Shown in pieces: positions 55,062 to 63,892 of a stretch of DNA of 64,000 nucleotides. A program made the translations under genes and the position numbers. The notes beneath the pieces are model-generated. The model searched no databases and was not told where the DNA came from. It saw only the letters and a list, made by a program, of their open reading frames with translations. Within the stretch, counting starts at the first letter, position 1; each line of letters begins with the position of its first letter. The DNA is from Actinobacteria bacterium OK074 (GTDB lineage Bacteria; Actinomycetota; Actinomycetes; Streptomycetales; Streptomycetaceae), in contig LJCV01000099.1 of the NCBI GenBank assembly GCA_001298575.1, positions 153,839 through 217,838 on the forward strand, read 5' to 3'.

Positions 55062-55418
55062 TCCGGTTGTCGTACCGGCGCGGTAGGCTGGCGGACTGTT
55101 GTACTGCACTCGGGTGACTCTGCGGTTCGTCAGCCAATGTCCAGAAAGCGCACCCGTTTTGGGGTGACTTCTTGGGGTGGGTGCGATACGGCGGAGCCGG
55201 AGGGTGCGCAACGTGGCGCAGTCCACAGCGGACCGTCGCGGGGCGAGCTGTCGCGACGGGGGAGTGACCGGGACAATGCCAGTTAATGGCTTTGTCGGCT
55301 TTGTTGCCGGGTCGTTCGTGCCGCTGGGCACGCGCGCTCGTTCTTCATCACGGGGCGGTCGGTGCGCCGTTCCGGTCCGGCTGGCACAGGAGCACTAACC
55401 GATGGGCGAGGGGTACGC
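55062..55418 (+). other. Intergenic leader before bluB-cobT
   Basis: 357 bp without a convincing gene. A TAGGCT at 55084-55089 may be a -10 element. CGCACCC (55149-55155) can pair either with GGGTGCG (55179-55185) or, in part, with the nearer GGGGTG (55161-55166), so alternative hairpins are possible. I find no B12-box sequence of a cobalamin riboswitch. The open frame at 55177-55398 has poor codon bias. Confidence 0.4.
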
Positions 55419-58400
55419 ATGACGGACACCGGCCAGGTCCCGGGCGAGGGACTGCCGGAGAGCGCGGGCACGGTGGAGCAGCCGGGCGGCGCCGCCCCGG
55501 CCGCGTACGCCTACCTCGACCCCTCCGACACGGACGAGGACCTCCTGCTGCTGCCCGGCCAACAGGGCGCGTGGGGCAACGAAGGGGCGCCGCCCGCCCC
55601 CGCACCCGCCCCGACCACCGTCCTGCACGAGCCGGGCCCGCACGAGACGGGTGGCCGCGACACCGGCTCCGTCGACCTCGGCGCGGTCCGCATGCAGACC
55701 CCGGCTCCCGCTCCGCAACAGGCCCCCGTACGGCGCCCGCTGCACCTCGGCCCGCCCACCCCGAACGCCTCGGCCAGCCCGGTCCGTTCACTCGCGGACC
55801 GCGGCCCGGCCGACGCCCCGACGCGCTACGCGGTCCCGACGGCGGGGCCCGAGTACCTGGACGCCACGCAACTCGGCGACGTTCCGCCGCAGGGCGGGAT
55901 GCCGTGGGGGGCGGCGGCGCAGGTGGGGGTTGTGGGCGTGGCCGCAGAAACGGTCGTTCCGGCGGAGGTTGTTCCTACGGAGGCGGTCGTTCCGGAGGGG
56001 GTCGTTCCGGAGGGGGTTGGTCCGGAGGCGGGGCTCGTCCAGGCCCCGGAGATCACGTTCGCCGCGCCCGAGCCCGTGCCGGGGGCGGAGGCGGTGTACG
56101 AGTTCGACGGTTCGCTGGATCCGCAGGAGGTGCCGGTCGCTCCCGCGGCGGTTGAGGTCGCGGAGGCCGAGGCCGAGGTCCTTCCTCCGGTTGCGGCGGA
56201 CGTGAGCGTGAACGCGGACGTGGACGTGGACGTCGTCGTACCGGCGGTGCCTGTTGTTCCGGTCGCGGAGCCGGAGGCGGTCGCGCCGGAGGTGGCGGAG
56301 AGTGGGCAACTTCCGGCGCCCGAGCCGCAGTTCGCCCCGGTCGAGGCGGCGCCTGTGGTGCAGGCGCAGCCGGAGGTGCCGGAGGCGTTGGCCGAACCCG
56401 AGCCGGTCGCGCCCGCCCCCGAGGCCGTGCAGCCGCAGGTTCCCGAAGCGGTCGAACCCGAGACGGTCGAACCCGAGACGGTCGAACCCGAGGCCGTCGT
56501 CGAGGAGGCCGTTATCGAGGTGGCCCCCGAGCCGCCCGCGGTCCAGCCGGTCGTGGAGGAACCCGCCCCGGAGCCCGCGCCCGAAGCGCTGGAAGTACCG
56601 GAAGCCCCGGAAGCCCTGGAACCGCAGCCCGTCGTGATCGACGAAGCCCCGGCCCCCGTTGTCATCGACGACGACGTTGACGAAGCCGTCGCGGAAGTGG
56701 CAGAAGCAGTCGTAGAAGTAGAAGCAGAAGCCGTGGAAGAGGCCGTCGCGGAACCCGTCGCCACTCCCGAGGCCCCCGCGCCCACCCTCGTCGAGGCAGA
56801 GGCGCCCGCCCCCGCAGCCCCGCAGCCGATCGCCCCGGCGGAACAGTCCACGGAGCCGGTGGAACCGACGGAGCTGACGGAGCCGACGGACCCCCCGCAG
56901 TCCGAGGCGCAGCCCGAAGCACAGCCCGCCCCGCAGCCCGTGGTGCAACCCGTCCCGCAGCCCGAACCCCCGCAGCCCATGGGCCAGTTCGTGCCCGTGG
57001 CGGGGCTCGTGCCGACCACCCCGCATCTGGCCCCGACCCCGCCGCACCCGCTGACCCTGCCGCCGCAGGAGTTCGCACAGGGTCCGCAGTCCGCCGACGG
57101 GAGCGCCCCGGCGCCGGTACCGTCGGCCGGGCAGCCCCTGGTGGCGGCGGAGTCCGCTCCGGTCCCCGCGCCCCGTGAGGCCGAGCCGGAGCGGGACGGC
57201 GCGACCGTACCCGTACAGCAGGCGGAGGACCTGGAGACCAGGGCCGCCGACGACGAGGAGGGTACGGCTGCCGTGACAGAGCCCCGCGAGCCGGCCGGTC
57301 CGGCGGCGCCCGGATACGCCGAGGCCGAGCGCGACGCCGTGCTGAAGGTGATGCGCGAACGCCGCGACATCCGCAACGGCTTCCGCAGCGACCCCATCCC
57401 GCACGAGGTGCTGTTGCGCGTCCTCGAAGCGGCGCACACGGCACCGTCCGTGGGCCACTCGCAGCCGTGGGACTTCGTCGTGATCCGCTCGGCGGAGACG
57501 CGCGGCGCGATGCACCAACTGGCCATGCGCCAGCGGGACGCGTACGCCAACTCGCTGCCCAAGGGCCGGGCGAAGCAGTTCAAGGAACTGAAGATCGAGG
57601 CCATCCTCGACACCCCGGTGAACATCGTCGTCACCGCCGACCCGACCCGCGGCGGTCGCCACACCCTCGGCCGCCACACCCAGCCGCAGATGGCCCCGTA
57701 CTCCTCCGCGCTCGCGGTCGAGAATCTGTGGCTGGCCGCGCGCGCGGAGGGGCTCGGCGTCGGCTGGGTCAGCTTCTTCGACGAGCGCGAGATGGTCCGC
57801 GCCCTCGGCCTGCCCGACCACCTCGAAGTCGTCGCGTACCTGTGCGTCGGATACGTCGACGAGTTCCCGGAGGAGCCCGAGCTGATGCAGGCGGGCTGGT
57901 CCAAGCGCCGCCCGCTGTCCTGGGTCGTGCACGAGGAGACCTACGGCCGTCGTGCCCTGCCCGGCGAGGAGCCGCACGACCTGCTCGCCGAGACCGTCTC
58001 CAACATCCGCCCGCTGGACGCCAAGGCGCTCGGCGAGGCGTGGGAGCGGCAGAAGCGGATGACCAAGCCGGCCGGTGCGCTCGGCATGCTGGAGATCATC
58101 TCCGCGCAGCTGTCCGGGCTGTCCCGGCAGTGCCCGCCGCCGATCCCGGAGCCCGCGGCCGTCGCGATCTTCGCGGGCGACCACGGCGTGCACGCGCAGG
58201 GGGTCACCCCGTGGCCGCAGGAGGTGACCGCCCAGATGGTCGCCAACTTCCTCGGCGGCGGCGCCGTCTGCAACGCGTTCGCCAACCAGGTCGGCGCCGA
58301 GGTCTGTGTGATCGACGTCGGCGTGGCCGGCGACCTGCCCGCCACGCCCGGCCTGCTGCCGCGCAAGGTCCGCGCGGGCACCGCGGACATGACCACCGGC

Positions 58401-59030
58401 CCCGCGCTCACCCGCGACGAGGTCAAGCTGGCCATCGAGGTCGGCATCGAGACCGCCCGCGACCTCGTGGCGGCCGGCAACAAGGCCCTGCTCACGGGCG
58501 AGATGGGCATCGCCAACACCACCGCGTCGGCCGCCCTGATCTCGATCTTCACGGGCACCGACCCCGCCAGCGTGACGGGCCGCGGAACCGGCATCAACGA
58601 CGAGACGCTCGCCCGCAAGACCGAGGTCGTCCGCCGCGCGATCGACCTCCACCAGCCCGACCCGGCCGACCCGATCGGCGTCCTCGCGGCGATCGGCGGC
58701 CTCGAACACGCGGCGATGGTCGGCCTGTTGCTCGGCGGCGCGTCCCTGCGTACGCCGGTGATCCTGGACGGCGTCAGCGCGGGCGCGGCGGCCCTGGTGG
58801 CCCGTGCCATCGCCCCCGAGGTCCTCGCGGCCTGCATCGCGGGCCACCGCAGCGCGGAACCCGGCCATGTCGCGGCCCTGCAGAAGCTCGGCCTGCGCCC
58901 CCTGGTCGACCTGGACCTCCGCCTCGGCGAGGGCACGGGCGCACTGCTGGCCCTCCCGGTGGTCCAGAGCGCGGCGCGCGCGATGCACGAGGTGGCGACG
59001 TTCGATTCGGCGGGGGTCACGGAGAAGTAG
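55419..59030 (+). CDS. cobT: BluB-CobT fusion with long disordered N-terminus
   Basis: A 1,203-residue protein in three parts. Residues 1 to ~630 are low complexity, rich in Glu, Val, Ala and Pro, with repeats such as VEPETVEPETVEPE, and look disordered. Residues ~635-845 are BluB (ERRDIRNGFRSDPIPHEVL, TAPSVGHSQPWDFVVI), which makes 5,6-dimethylbenzimidazole from FMN. Residues ~850-1203 are CobT (IFAGDHGVHAQGVTPWPQE, LLTGEMGIANTTASAAL), which activates that base as alpha-ribazole phosphate. The fusion joins making and activating the lower ligand of cobalamin. ATG 55419 follows GAGGGG at 5 nt. The N-terminal part has less extreme codon bias in places. Confidence 0.93.
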   Translation: MTDTGQVPGEGLPESAGTVEQPGGAAPAAYAYLDPSDTDEDLLLLPGQQGAWGNEGAPPAPAPAPTTVLHEPGPHETGGRDTGSVDLGAVRMQTPAPAPQQAPVRRPLHLGPPTPNASASPVRSLADRGPADAPTRYAVPTAGPEYLDATQLGDVPPQGGMPWGAAAQVGVVGVAAETVVPAEVVPTEAVVPEGVVPEGVGPEAGLVQAPEITFAAPEPVPGAEAVYEFDGSLDPQEVPVAPAAVEVAEAEAEVLPPVAADVSVNADVDVDVVVPAVPVVPVAEPEAVAPEVAESGQLPAPEPQFAPVEAAPVVQAQPEVPEALAEPEPVAPAPEAVQPQVPEAVEPETVEPETVEPEAVVEEAVIEVAPEPPAVQPVVEEPAPEPAPEALEVPEAPEALEPQPVVIDEAPAPVVIDDDVDEAVAEVAEAVVEVEAEAVEEAVAEPVATPEAPAPTLVEAEAPAPAAPQPIAPAEQSTEPVEPTELTEPTDPPQSEAQPEAQPAPQPVVQPVPQPEPPQPMGQFVPVAGLVPTTPHLAPTPPHPLTLPPQEFAQGPQSADGSAPAPVPSAGQPLVAAESAPVPAPREAEPERDGATVPVQQAEDLETRAADDEEGTAAVTEPREPAGPAAPGYAEAERDAVLKVMRERRDIRNGFRSDPIPHEVLLRVLEAAHTAPSVGHSQPWDFVVIRSAETRGAMHQLAMRQRDAYANSLPKGRAKQFKELKIEAILDTPVNIVVTADPTRGGRHTLGRHTQPQMAPYSSALAVENLWLAARAEGLGVGWVSFFDEREMVRALGLPDHLEVVAYLCVGYVDEFPEEPELMQAGWSKRRPLSWVVHEETYGRRALPGEEPHDLLAETVSNIRPLDAKALGEAWERQKRMTKPAGALGMLEIISAQLSGLSRQCPPPIPEPAAVAIFAGDHGVHAQGVTPWPQEVTAQMVANFLGGGAVCNAFANQVGAEVCVIDVGVAGDLPATPGLLPRKVRAGTADMTTGPALTRDEVKLAIEVGIETARDLVAAGNKALLTGEMGIANTTASAALISIFTGTDPASVTGRGTGINDETLARKTEVVRRAIDLHQPDPADPIGVLAAIGGLEHAAMVGLLLGGASLRTPVILDGVSAGAAALVARAIAPEVLAACIAGHRSAEPGHVAALQKLGLRPLVDLDLRLGEGTGALLALPVVQSAARAMHEVATFDSAGVTEK

Positions 59031-59057
59031 GGGGCGGGGCGGGGCGGGTCGGCCCGC

Positions 59058-59138
59058 GCGGTCTGTGGGCAGGCGTTCCGCTGGGGGTCCCCCCAGGCCC
59101 TTTAGGCACTGGGGGAGGAACGGGTGGGCACAGACCGC
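59058..59138 (+). terminator. Long stem-loop between cobT and the SUMT gene
   Basis: GCGGTCTGTG (59058-59067) pairs with CACAGACCGC (59129-59138), and CGTTCC (59074-59079) with GGAACG (59117-59122). Inside is CTGGGGGTCCCCCCAG, which can fold by itself. It starts 28 bp after the cobT stop. Confidence 0.7.
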
Positions 59139-59276
59139 CATGGCGCCGCACCCGGCAACGCACCCCAACCACCCACCACCCCGCACCGCCCAACCACCAC
59201 GCACCTTAGAATCCCCACGTCAGGGCCACTCCACCGCCGCAGGGCCGACCCACCGCCGACGAGGAGCCGCACCTCC

Positions 59277-60509
59277 ATGGCCGCACACCCCCCCTACCCC
59301 GTAGGTCTCCGCCTCACCGGCCGCCGAGTCGTCGTCCTCGGTGGCGGCCAGGTCGCCCAGCGCCGCCTGCCCGCGCTGATCGCGGCGGGCGCGGACGTCC
59401 ACCTGATCTCCCCGGAGGCCACCGCGTCCGTGGAGGCGATGGCCACCGCGGGCGAGATCACCTGGACCCGGCGCCCGTACGCGGACGGCGACCTCGCCGA
59501 CGCCTGGTACGCCCTGATCGCCACCAGCGACCCCGGCGCGAACACCGCCGCGTCCGCGGAGGGGGAGCGCACGCGCGTGTGGTGCGTCCGCTCCGACGAC
59601 GCCGACGAGGCCACGGCCTGGACCCCCGCCACCGGCCACAGCGAGGGCGTCACGGTCGCCGTCCTCACCACGGACGCCCGCGGTCGCGACCCCCGGCACA
59701 CCGCCGCCATCCGCGACGCGGTCGTCGAGGGCCTGCGCGACGGCACCCTCGTCGCCCCGCACCACCGCACCCGCACCCCCGGCGTCGCCCTCGTCGGCGG
59801 CGGCCCGGGCGACCCGGACCTCATCACCGTCCGCGGGCGCCGCCTCCTCGCCGAGGCCGACGTCGTCATCGCCGACCGCCTCGGCCCGCGCGACCTGCTC
59901 GCCGAACTCCCGCCGCACGTCGAGGTCATCGACGCCGCGAAGATCCCCTACGGCCGTTCGATGGCCCAGGAAGCCATCAACGACGCCCTGATCGAACACG
60001 CCAAACAGGGCAAGGCGGTCGTACGGCTCAAGGGCGGCGACCCCTTCGTCTACGGCCGCGGCATGGAGGAGGTCCAGGCGCTGGCCGAGGCGGGCATCCC
60101 GTGCACGGTCGTCCCCGGCATCTCCAGCTCGATCTCGGTCCCGGGCGCGGCGGGCATCCCCGTCACCCACCGGGGGATCGCCCACGAGTTCACCGTGGTC
60201 AGCGGGCATGTCGCCCCCGACGACGAGCGCTCGCTGGTCGACTGGCCGGCGCTCGCGAAGCTGCGCGGCACACTCGTGATCCTGATGGGCGTCGACAAGA
60301 TCGGGAAGATCGCCGAGACCCTGATCGCGCACGGCAAGCCGGCGGACACCCCCGTCGCCCTGGTCCAGGAGGGCACGACGGCCGCCCAGCGCCGCGTGGA
60401 CGCGACGCTCGCCACGGTCGGTGCCACGGCCGTGGCCGAGGCGGTGAAGCCGCCGGCGGTCATCGTGATCGGCGAGGTCGTGAACACGGGGCCGCGCCCG
60501 TCCGTCTGA
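59277..60509 (+). CDS. cobA: Uroporphyrinogen-III C-methyltransferase with Met8-like domain
   Basis: A 410-residue enzyme at the branch to sirohaem and cobalamin. The N-terminal domain (residues ~10-150) resembles precorrin-2 dehydrogenase (VVVLGGGQVAQRRLPALIAAG). The C-terminal SUMT domain (~165-405) methylates uroporphyrinogen III at C2 and C7 to precorrin-2; its motifs are VGGGPGDPDLITVRGRRLL, VVRLKGGDPFVYGRG and GIPVTHRGIAHEF. It is CysG-like with the order seen in actinobacteria. ATG 59277 has GAGGAG 10 nt upstream. It lies downstream of cobT but after a terminator. Confidence 0.93.
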   Translation: MAAHPPYPVGLRLTGRRVVVLGGGQVAQRRLPALIAAGADVHLISPEATASVEAMATAGEITWTRRPYADGDLADAWYALIATSDPGANTAASAEGERTRVWCVRSDDADEATAWTPATGHSEGVTVAVLTTDARGRDPRHTAAIRDAVVEGLRDGTLVAPHHRTRTPGVALVGGGPGDPDLITVRGRRLLAEADVVIADRLGPRDLLAELPPHVEVIDAAKIPYGRSMAQEAINDALIEHAKQGKAVVRLKGGDPFVYGRGMEEVQALAEAGIPCTVVPGISSSISVPGAAGIPVTHRGIAHEFTVVSGHVAPDDERSLVDWPALAKLRGTLVILMGVDKIGKIAETLIAHGKPADTPVALVQEGTTAAQRRVDATLATVGATAVAEAVKPPAVIVIGEVVNTGPRPSV

Positions 60510-60595
60510 CGGCGGGACGCCTCTTGTGTAACCCGGGGTAACACAGCCCCTCCCAAGCCGTTGGCACCGTACTCAGGACAAGGCAGTATCACCCT

Positions 60596-61414
60596 GTGGC
60601 CGATCTCATCACCGTCGAGGATCCGGACGACCCGCGCCTGCGCGACTACACGGGCCTGACCGACGTGGAGCTGCGCCGCAGGCGCGAACCCGCCGAGGGC
60701 CTGTTCATCGCCGAGGGCGAGAAGGTCATCAGACGGGCCAAGGACGCCGGGTACGAGATGCGTTCGATGCTGCTGTCCGCCAAGTGGGTCGACGTCATGC
60801 GGGACGTCATCGACGAACTGCCCGCCCCGGTGTACGCGGTCAGCCCGGAACTCGCCGAACGCGTCACCGGCTACCACGTGCACCGCGGCGCCCTCGCCTC
60901 CATGCAGCGCAAGCCGCTGCCCACGGCGGACCAGCTCCTCGCGGACGCCCGGCGAGTCGTGATCATGGAGTCGGTCAACGACCATACAAACATCGGTGCG
61001 ATCTTCCGTTCCGCCGCCGCGCTCGGCATGGACGCGGTCCTGCTGTCACCGGACTGCGCCGACCCGCTCTACCGCCGGAGCGTCAAGGTCTCGATGGGTG
61101 CCGTGTTCTCGGTGCCGTACGCCCGCCTGGACCGCTGGCCCAAGGGCCTGGAGGCGGTGCGCGAGGCCGGGTTCACGCTCCTCGCCCTCACCCCCGACGA
61201 GAAGGCCAAGACCCTCGACGAGACCGCCGCGCACCGCATGGAACGGGTCGCGCTGATGCTGGGGGCGGAGGGGGACGGACTGTCGACGAAGGCGCTGATG
61301 GCGGCCGACGAATGGGTCCGGATCCCGATGGCCCATGGGGTGGACTCGCTGAACGTGGGGGCGGCGGCCGCGGTCGCGTTCTATGCGGTGACCGCGGGGC
61401 GGCCGGGGGCGTAG
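60596..61414 (+). CDS. TrmH/SpoU-family RNA 2'-O-methyltransferase
   Basis: A 272-residue SPOUT enzyme. The N-terminal domain has RRRREPAEGLFIAEGEKVIRRA (key piece LFIAEGEKVIRRA). The SpoU motifs are VNDHTNIGAIFRSAAALG, LMLGAEGDGLSTKAL and VRIPMAHGVDSLNVGAAAA. It differs from the homologue at 6929-7816 mainly in the first domain. The target RNA is unknown. The start is GTG 60596, with AAGGCAG ~10 nt upstream. A weak inverted repeat, TGTGTAACCC and GGGTAACACA, lies at 60525-60545. Confidence 0.9.
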   Translation: MADLITVEDPDDPRLRDYTGLTDVELRRRREPAEGLFIAEGEKVIRRAKDAGYEMRSMLLSAKWVDVMRDVIDELPAPVYAVSPELAERVTGYHVHRGALASMQRKPLPTADQLLADARRVVIMESVNDHTNIGAIFRSAAALGMDAVLLSPDCADPLYRRSVKVSMGAVFSVPYARLDRWPKGLEAVREAGFTLLALTPDEKAKTLDETAAHRMERVALMLGAEGDGLSTKALMAADEWVRIPMAHGVDSLNVGAAAAVAFYAVTAGRPGA

Positions 61415-61460
61415 GTAGTTGCGCTTGTCGGTGGGGGCGGGCACGGAGCCGCCCGTCTGA

Positions 61461-62786
61461 CTAGTAGTCGTGCGGGTTCGGGGCCTGGGGGGCCGGGGGC
61501 AGCTGCCGGGAGTGCGTCTGGCCCACTCCTGTGCCGGTGTCCGGTCCCAGCCCGCGGGTCGCCGCCGTGCAGCCTTGCAGCAGCGCGATGCCGACGGCCA
61601 CCAGCAGGGTCACCACGACGAACACGAACAGCCGTTGGCGCAGCAGGCGCGGGTTGGCGGGGCGGCGGCCGGTCCCGGTGGTGCGGGGTCCCGGGCGGCC
61701 GGCACCGCTGCGCGGAGCGGGGCGCGGACCCGAACGGGAACCTCCGGTACCGGGACCGCGCTGCGCGGGCGTCGGCCGCGCGCCCGGCCGGGAACCGGTA
61801 CCGGTGAGCGGGCGGGTCGCCGGGGGCTGGCTCGGCGGGGCGCCCTGCGGACGCCGCTGGGTGCGCTGTTCGGCGTACTGCTCCGCCAGCCGGCCCGAGG
61901 GCCGCTCCGGACGGTCGGGCTCGCCGCGCTGGGCCGGTGGCCGCAGCTCCGTGAGCCCCTGGCCCTCGCGGGCCGCGATCTCCTTGAGCCGCAGCGAGAG
62001 CTGGAGCGTGCTGGGCCGTTCCTCCGGGTCCTTCGCGAGACACGCGCGGACCAGGGGGGCCAGCGCGTCGGGGACGCCTTGCAGGTGCGGTTCCTCGTGC
62101 ACCACGCGGTACAGCATCACCTCGGAACTGCCGTGCCCGAAGGGGGAGTCGCCGGTCGCCGCGTACGCGAGCGTCGCGCCGAGCGAGAACACGTCCGTGG
62201 CCGGGGTGACGGCGGCACCGCGCACCTGTTCGGGCGCGAGGAAGCCGGGGGAGCCGACGGCCGTGCCGACGTGCGTGAGCGTCGAGGCGCCGGTCGCCCA
62301 GGCGATGCCGAAGTCGATGATCCGCGGCCCCTTCGGGGAGAGCAGGATGTTCGACGGCTTCAGGTCGCGGTGGACGACACCGGCCTCATGCACCGCCACC
62401 AGCCCCTCGGAGAGGGCGGCGCCCACGGAGGCCACCTCCACGGCCGCCATCGGGCCGTCGTCGGCCACCCGGTCGTGCAGCGAGGGGCCGGGTACGTACT
62501 GGGTGGCGAACCAGGGCCGGTCGGCCTCCAGGTCCGCGGCCACCAGCCGTGCCGTGCAGCCGCCGCGGATCCGGCGGGCCGCGGAGACCTCGCGCGCGAA
62601 CCGCGACCGGAACTCCTGATCCTCCGCCAGGTCGGGCCGGATCACCTTGAGCGCGACCCGCTGGCCCTTCCGGTCGGAGCCCAGGTAGACCACGCCCATC
62701 CCGCCCGCGCCGAGCCGCCGGTGCAGCCTGAACGAGCCGACGACACGCGGGTCCTCACGCCTCAGGCGCATCATCGCCATGTCCAT
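61461..62786 (-). CDS. Membrane-anchored Ser/Thr protein kinase
   Basis: A 441-residue Hanks-type kinase. The kinase domain (residues ~15-270) shows the glycine loop RLGAGGMGVVYLGSD, the Lys in VALKVIRPDLAED, the catalytic loop VVHRDLKPSNILLS, DFGIAWATG in place of the metal DFG and a P+1 region GSPGFLAPEQVRG. A Pro/Arg/Gly-rich linker of ~90 residues precedes one transmembrane helix (LFVFVVVTLLVAVGIALLQ). A short extracellular tail follows, with no PASTA repeats. ATG 62786 is used; a longer frame upstream is less likely. It is divergent from the 62984 gene. Confidence 0.9.
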   Translation of the reverse strand: MDMAMMRLRREDPRVVGSFRLHRRLGAGGMGVVYLGSDRKGQRVALKVIRPDLAEDQEFRSRFAREVSAARRIRGGCTARLVAADLEADRPWFATQYVPGPSLHDRVADDGPMAAVEVASVGAALSEGLVAVHEAGVVHRDLKPSNILLSPKGPRIIDFGIAWATGASTLTHVGTAVGSPGFLAPEQVRGAAVTPATDVFSLGATLAYAATGDSPFGHGSSEVMLYRVVHEEPHLQGVPDALAPLVRACLAKDPEERPSTLQLSLRLKEIAAREGQGLTELRPPAQRGEPDRPERPSGRLAEQYAEQRTQRRPQGAPPSQPPATRPLTGTGSRPGARPTPAQRGPGTGGSRSGPRPAPRSGAGRPGPRTTGTGRRPANPRLLRQRLFVFVVVTLLVAVGIALLQGCTAATRGLGPDTGTGVGQTHSRQLPPAPQAPNPHDY

Positions 62787-62983
62787 CCCCGCTGCCCGCT
62801 CCCGTATGACGTGCCACAGCTTACGTTTCCGCGGCCGGGTGCGCGCAGAGGCCGCGCCCTCTGGTCCCGACGGATTGTCAGTGGTGGGTGTCAGACTTGA
62901 AAAGTGGTCAGAAGGCGTACGGGCAGGACGCCTTCGCACCGCCGGTGATCCCAACCGGCCGTAGGAGGAGGGGGATTGGACCC

Positions 62984-63310
62984 GTGAAGGGTGATCGCGT
63001 GGAGATAGTCGTGGACGCCGGGGACACGACGCGTACGTACGAGGTGGTGGCGAGCCGGGCGGGGCGCCGGGTGGAGACGGCGGTACGCAGGGGAGTCGTG
63101 GAAGTGAGCGAAGTCACCAGGAACGGGGCGGTGGTGCGGACGGCTCGGTTCATGGCCACCCGGGTGCTGGCGCTGGTCGAGCAGCCGGTGCCGCGGGAGG
63201 ACGGGGCGGAGCGGGCGGAGCGGCGGCGAGTGGAGGGGGCGGAGCGGGCAGAGAGGGCGGAGCGGGCGGGGCATATCGGGCGTCCCCTCCGGGAAGACCC
63301 TGAGACCTAG
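62984..63310 (+). CDS. Small protein with Arg/Glu-rich tail, unknown function
   Basis: A 108-residue protein I cannot assign. Its first ~70 residues could form a compact beta domain (VEIVVDAGDTTRTYEVVAS, then GVVEVSEVTRNGAVVRTAR). The tail consists of repeats such as ERAERRRVEGAERAERAERA. GTG 62984 has GGAGGAGGGGG about 10 nt upstream. It is divergent from the kinase gene, with a shared promoter region, and could be a kinase partner; this is only position. Confidence 0.65.
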   Translation: MKGDRVEIVVDAGDTTRTYEVVASRAGRRVETAVRRGVVEVSEVTRNGAVVRTARFMATRVLALVEQPVPREDGAERAERRRVEGAERAERAERAGHIGRPLREDPET

Positions 63311-63509
63311 GCCGTCGTCTCCACCCAGGGGAGTACTCCGCAGGTCATGGCTCATCCTCCGGGAGGCCAGCCAATCGGTACGAGGGCATGACGACCGGGG
63401 CGGGGGGCGCGCCTAGATTTGAGGTCAAGCGGCGGGTGCAGCACTCGTCCCCCGAGGTCAGACACCCGCCGCTGCCAACGACACATGTGATTCGGTCAGG
63501 AGAGGGACC

Positions 63510-63719
63510 ATGGCTCAGACGGCACCGCGGGCACAGCTCCGCACGCAGGGACGCAAGGCATACGCCGCCGCGTTCGGCACTCGCCGCGAGGGTCGTCGCC
63601 ACCCACTGGTGGCGACCGCGATGGTTCTTCCGCTGGCGGCCCTGCTTGTCTACGCCTTCGGTGGGTGGGAAGCGGTGGTCACACAAGCGTCGTCCGTGGG
63701 CGTGATGCTGGGGCGCTGA
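63510..63719 (+). CDS. Small single-pass membrane protein, unknown function
   Basis: A 69-residue protein with a basic first half (QLRTQGRKAYAAAFGTRRE) and one hydrophobic helix (LVATAMVLPLAALLVYAFG), ending in VGVMLGR. The family is not recognised. The ATG follows GGAGAGGGACC with a suitable spacing. A strong intrinsic terminator lies 87 bp after the stop, supporting it as an expressed unit. Confidence 0.7.
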   Translation: MAQTAPRAQLRTQGRKAYAAAFGTRREGRRHPLVATAMVLPLAALLVYAFGGWEAVVTQASSVGVMLGR

Positions 63720-63806
63720 GCGGCGCCCCAGGCCCGGAAGAGCGGTCCGGGCGGGGACATCCGGCCATGAAACCCCGTGGGGACGGGGGTGCGGCGGACG
63801 GCACAG

Positions 63807-63847
63807 GTGCCGGCGCAGCTGGGGAGCTGCGCCGGCACTAATTTTTT
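63807..63847 (+). terminator. Strong intrinsic terminator
   Basis: GTGCCGGCGCAGCT (63807-63820) pairs perfectly with AGCTGCGCCGGCAC (63825-63838) around GGGG, followed by TAATTTTTTG. It ends the transcript of the small membrane protein gene. Confidence 0.93.
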
Positions 63848-63861
63848 GTCTGACGGCGAGT

Positions 63862-63892
63862 GGGGGTTGCTCGCGCAGTTCCCCGCGCCCCT
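63862..63892 (-). repeat. Dispersed intergenic repeat, copy 8 (short form, reversed)
   Basis: On the minus strand: GCGCGGGGAACTGCGCGA, then GCAACCCCC. It lies right after a terminator, as copy 4 does. The last ~110 bp of the window show nothing recognisable. Confidence 0.8.

Noticed and set aside
55177..55398. 73-codon frame in the bluB-cobT leader
   Set aside because: Codons such as GTT AAT and TTT GTT show poor GC3 bias, and there is no clear ribosome site or family.
55062..55418. Cobalamin riboswitch before bluB-cobT
   Set aside because: No B12-box-like sequence was found by eye. A covariance-model search would decide.
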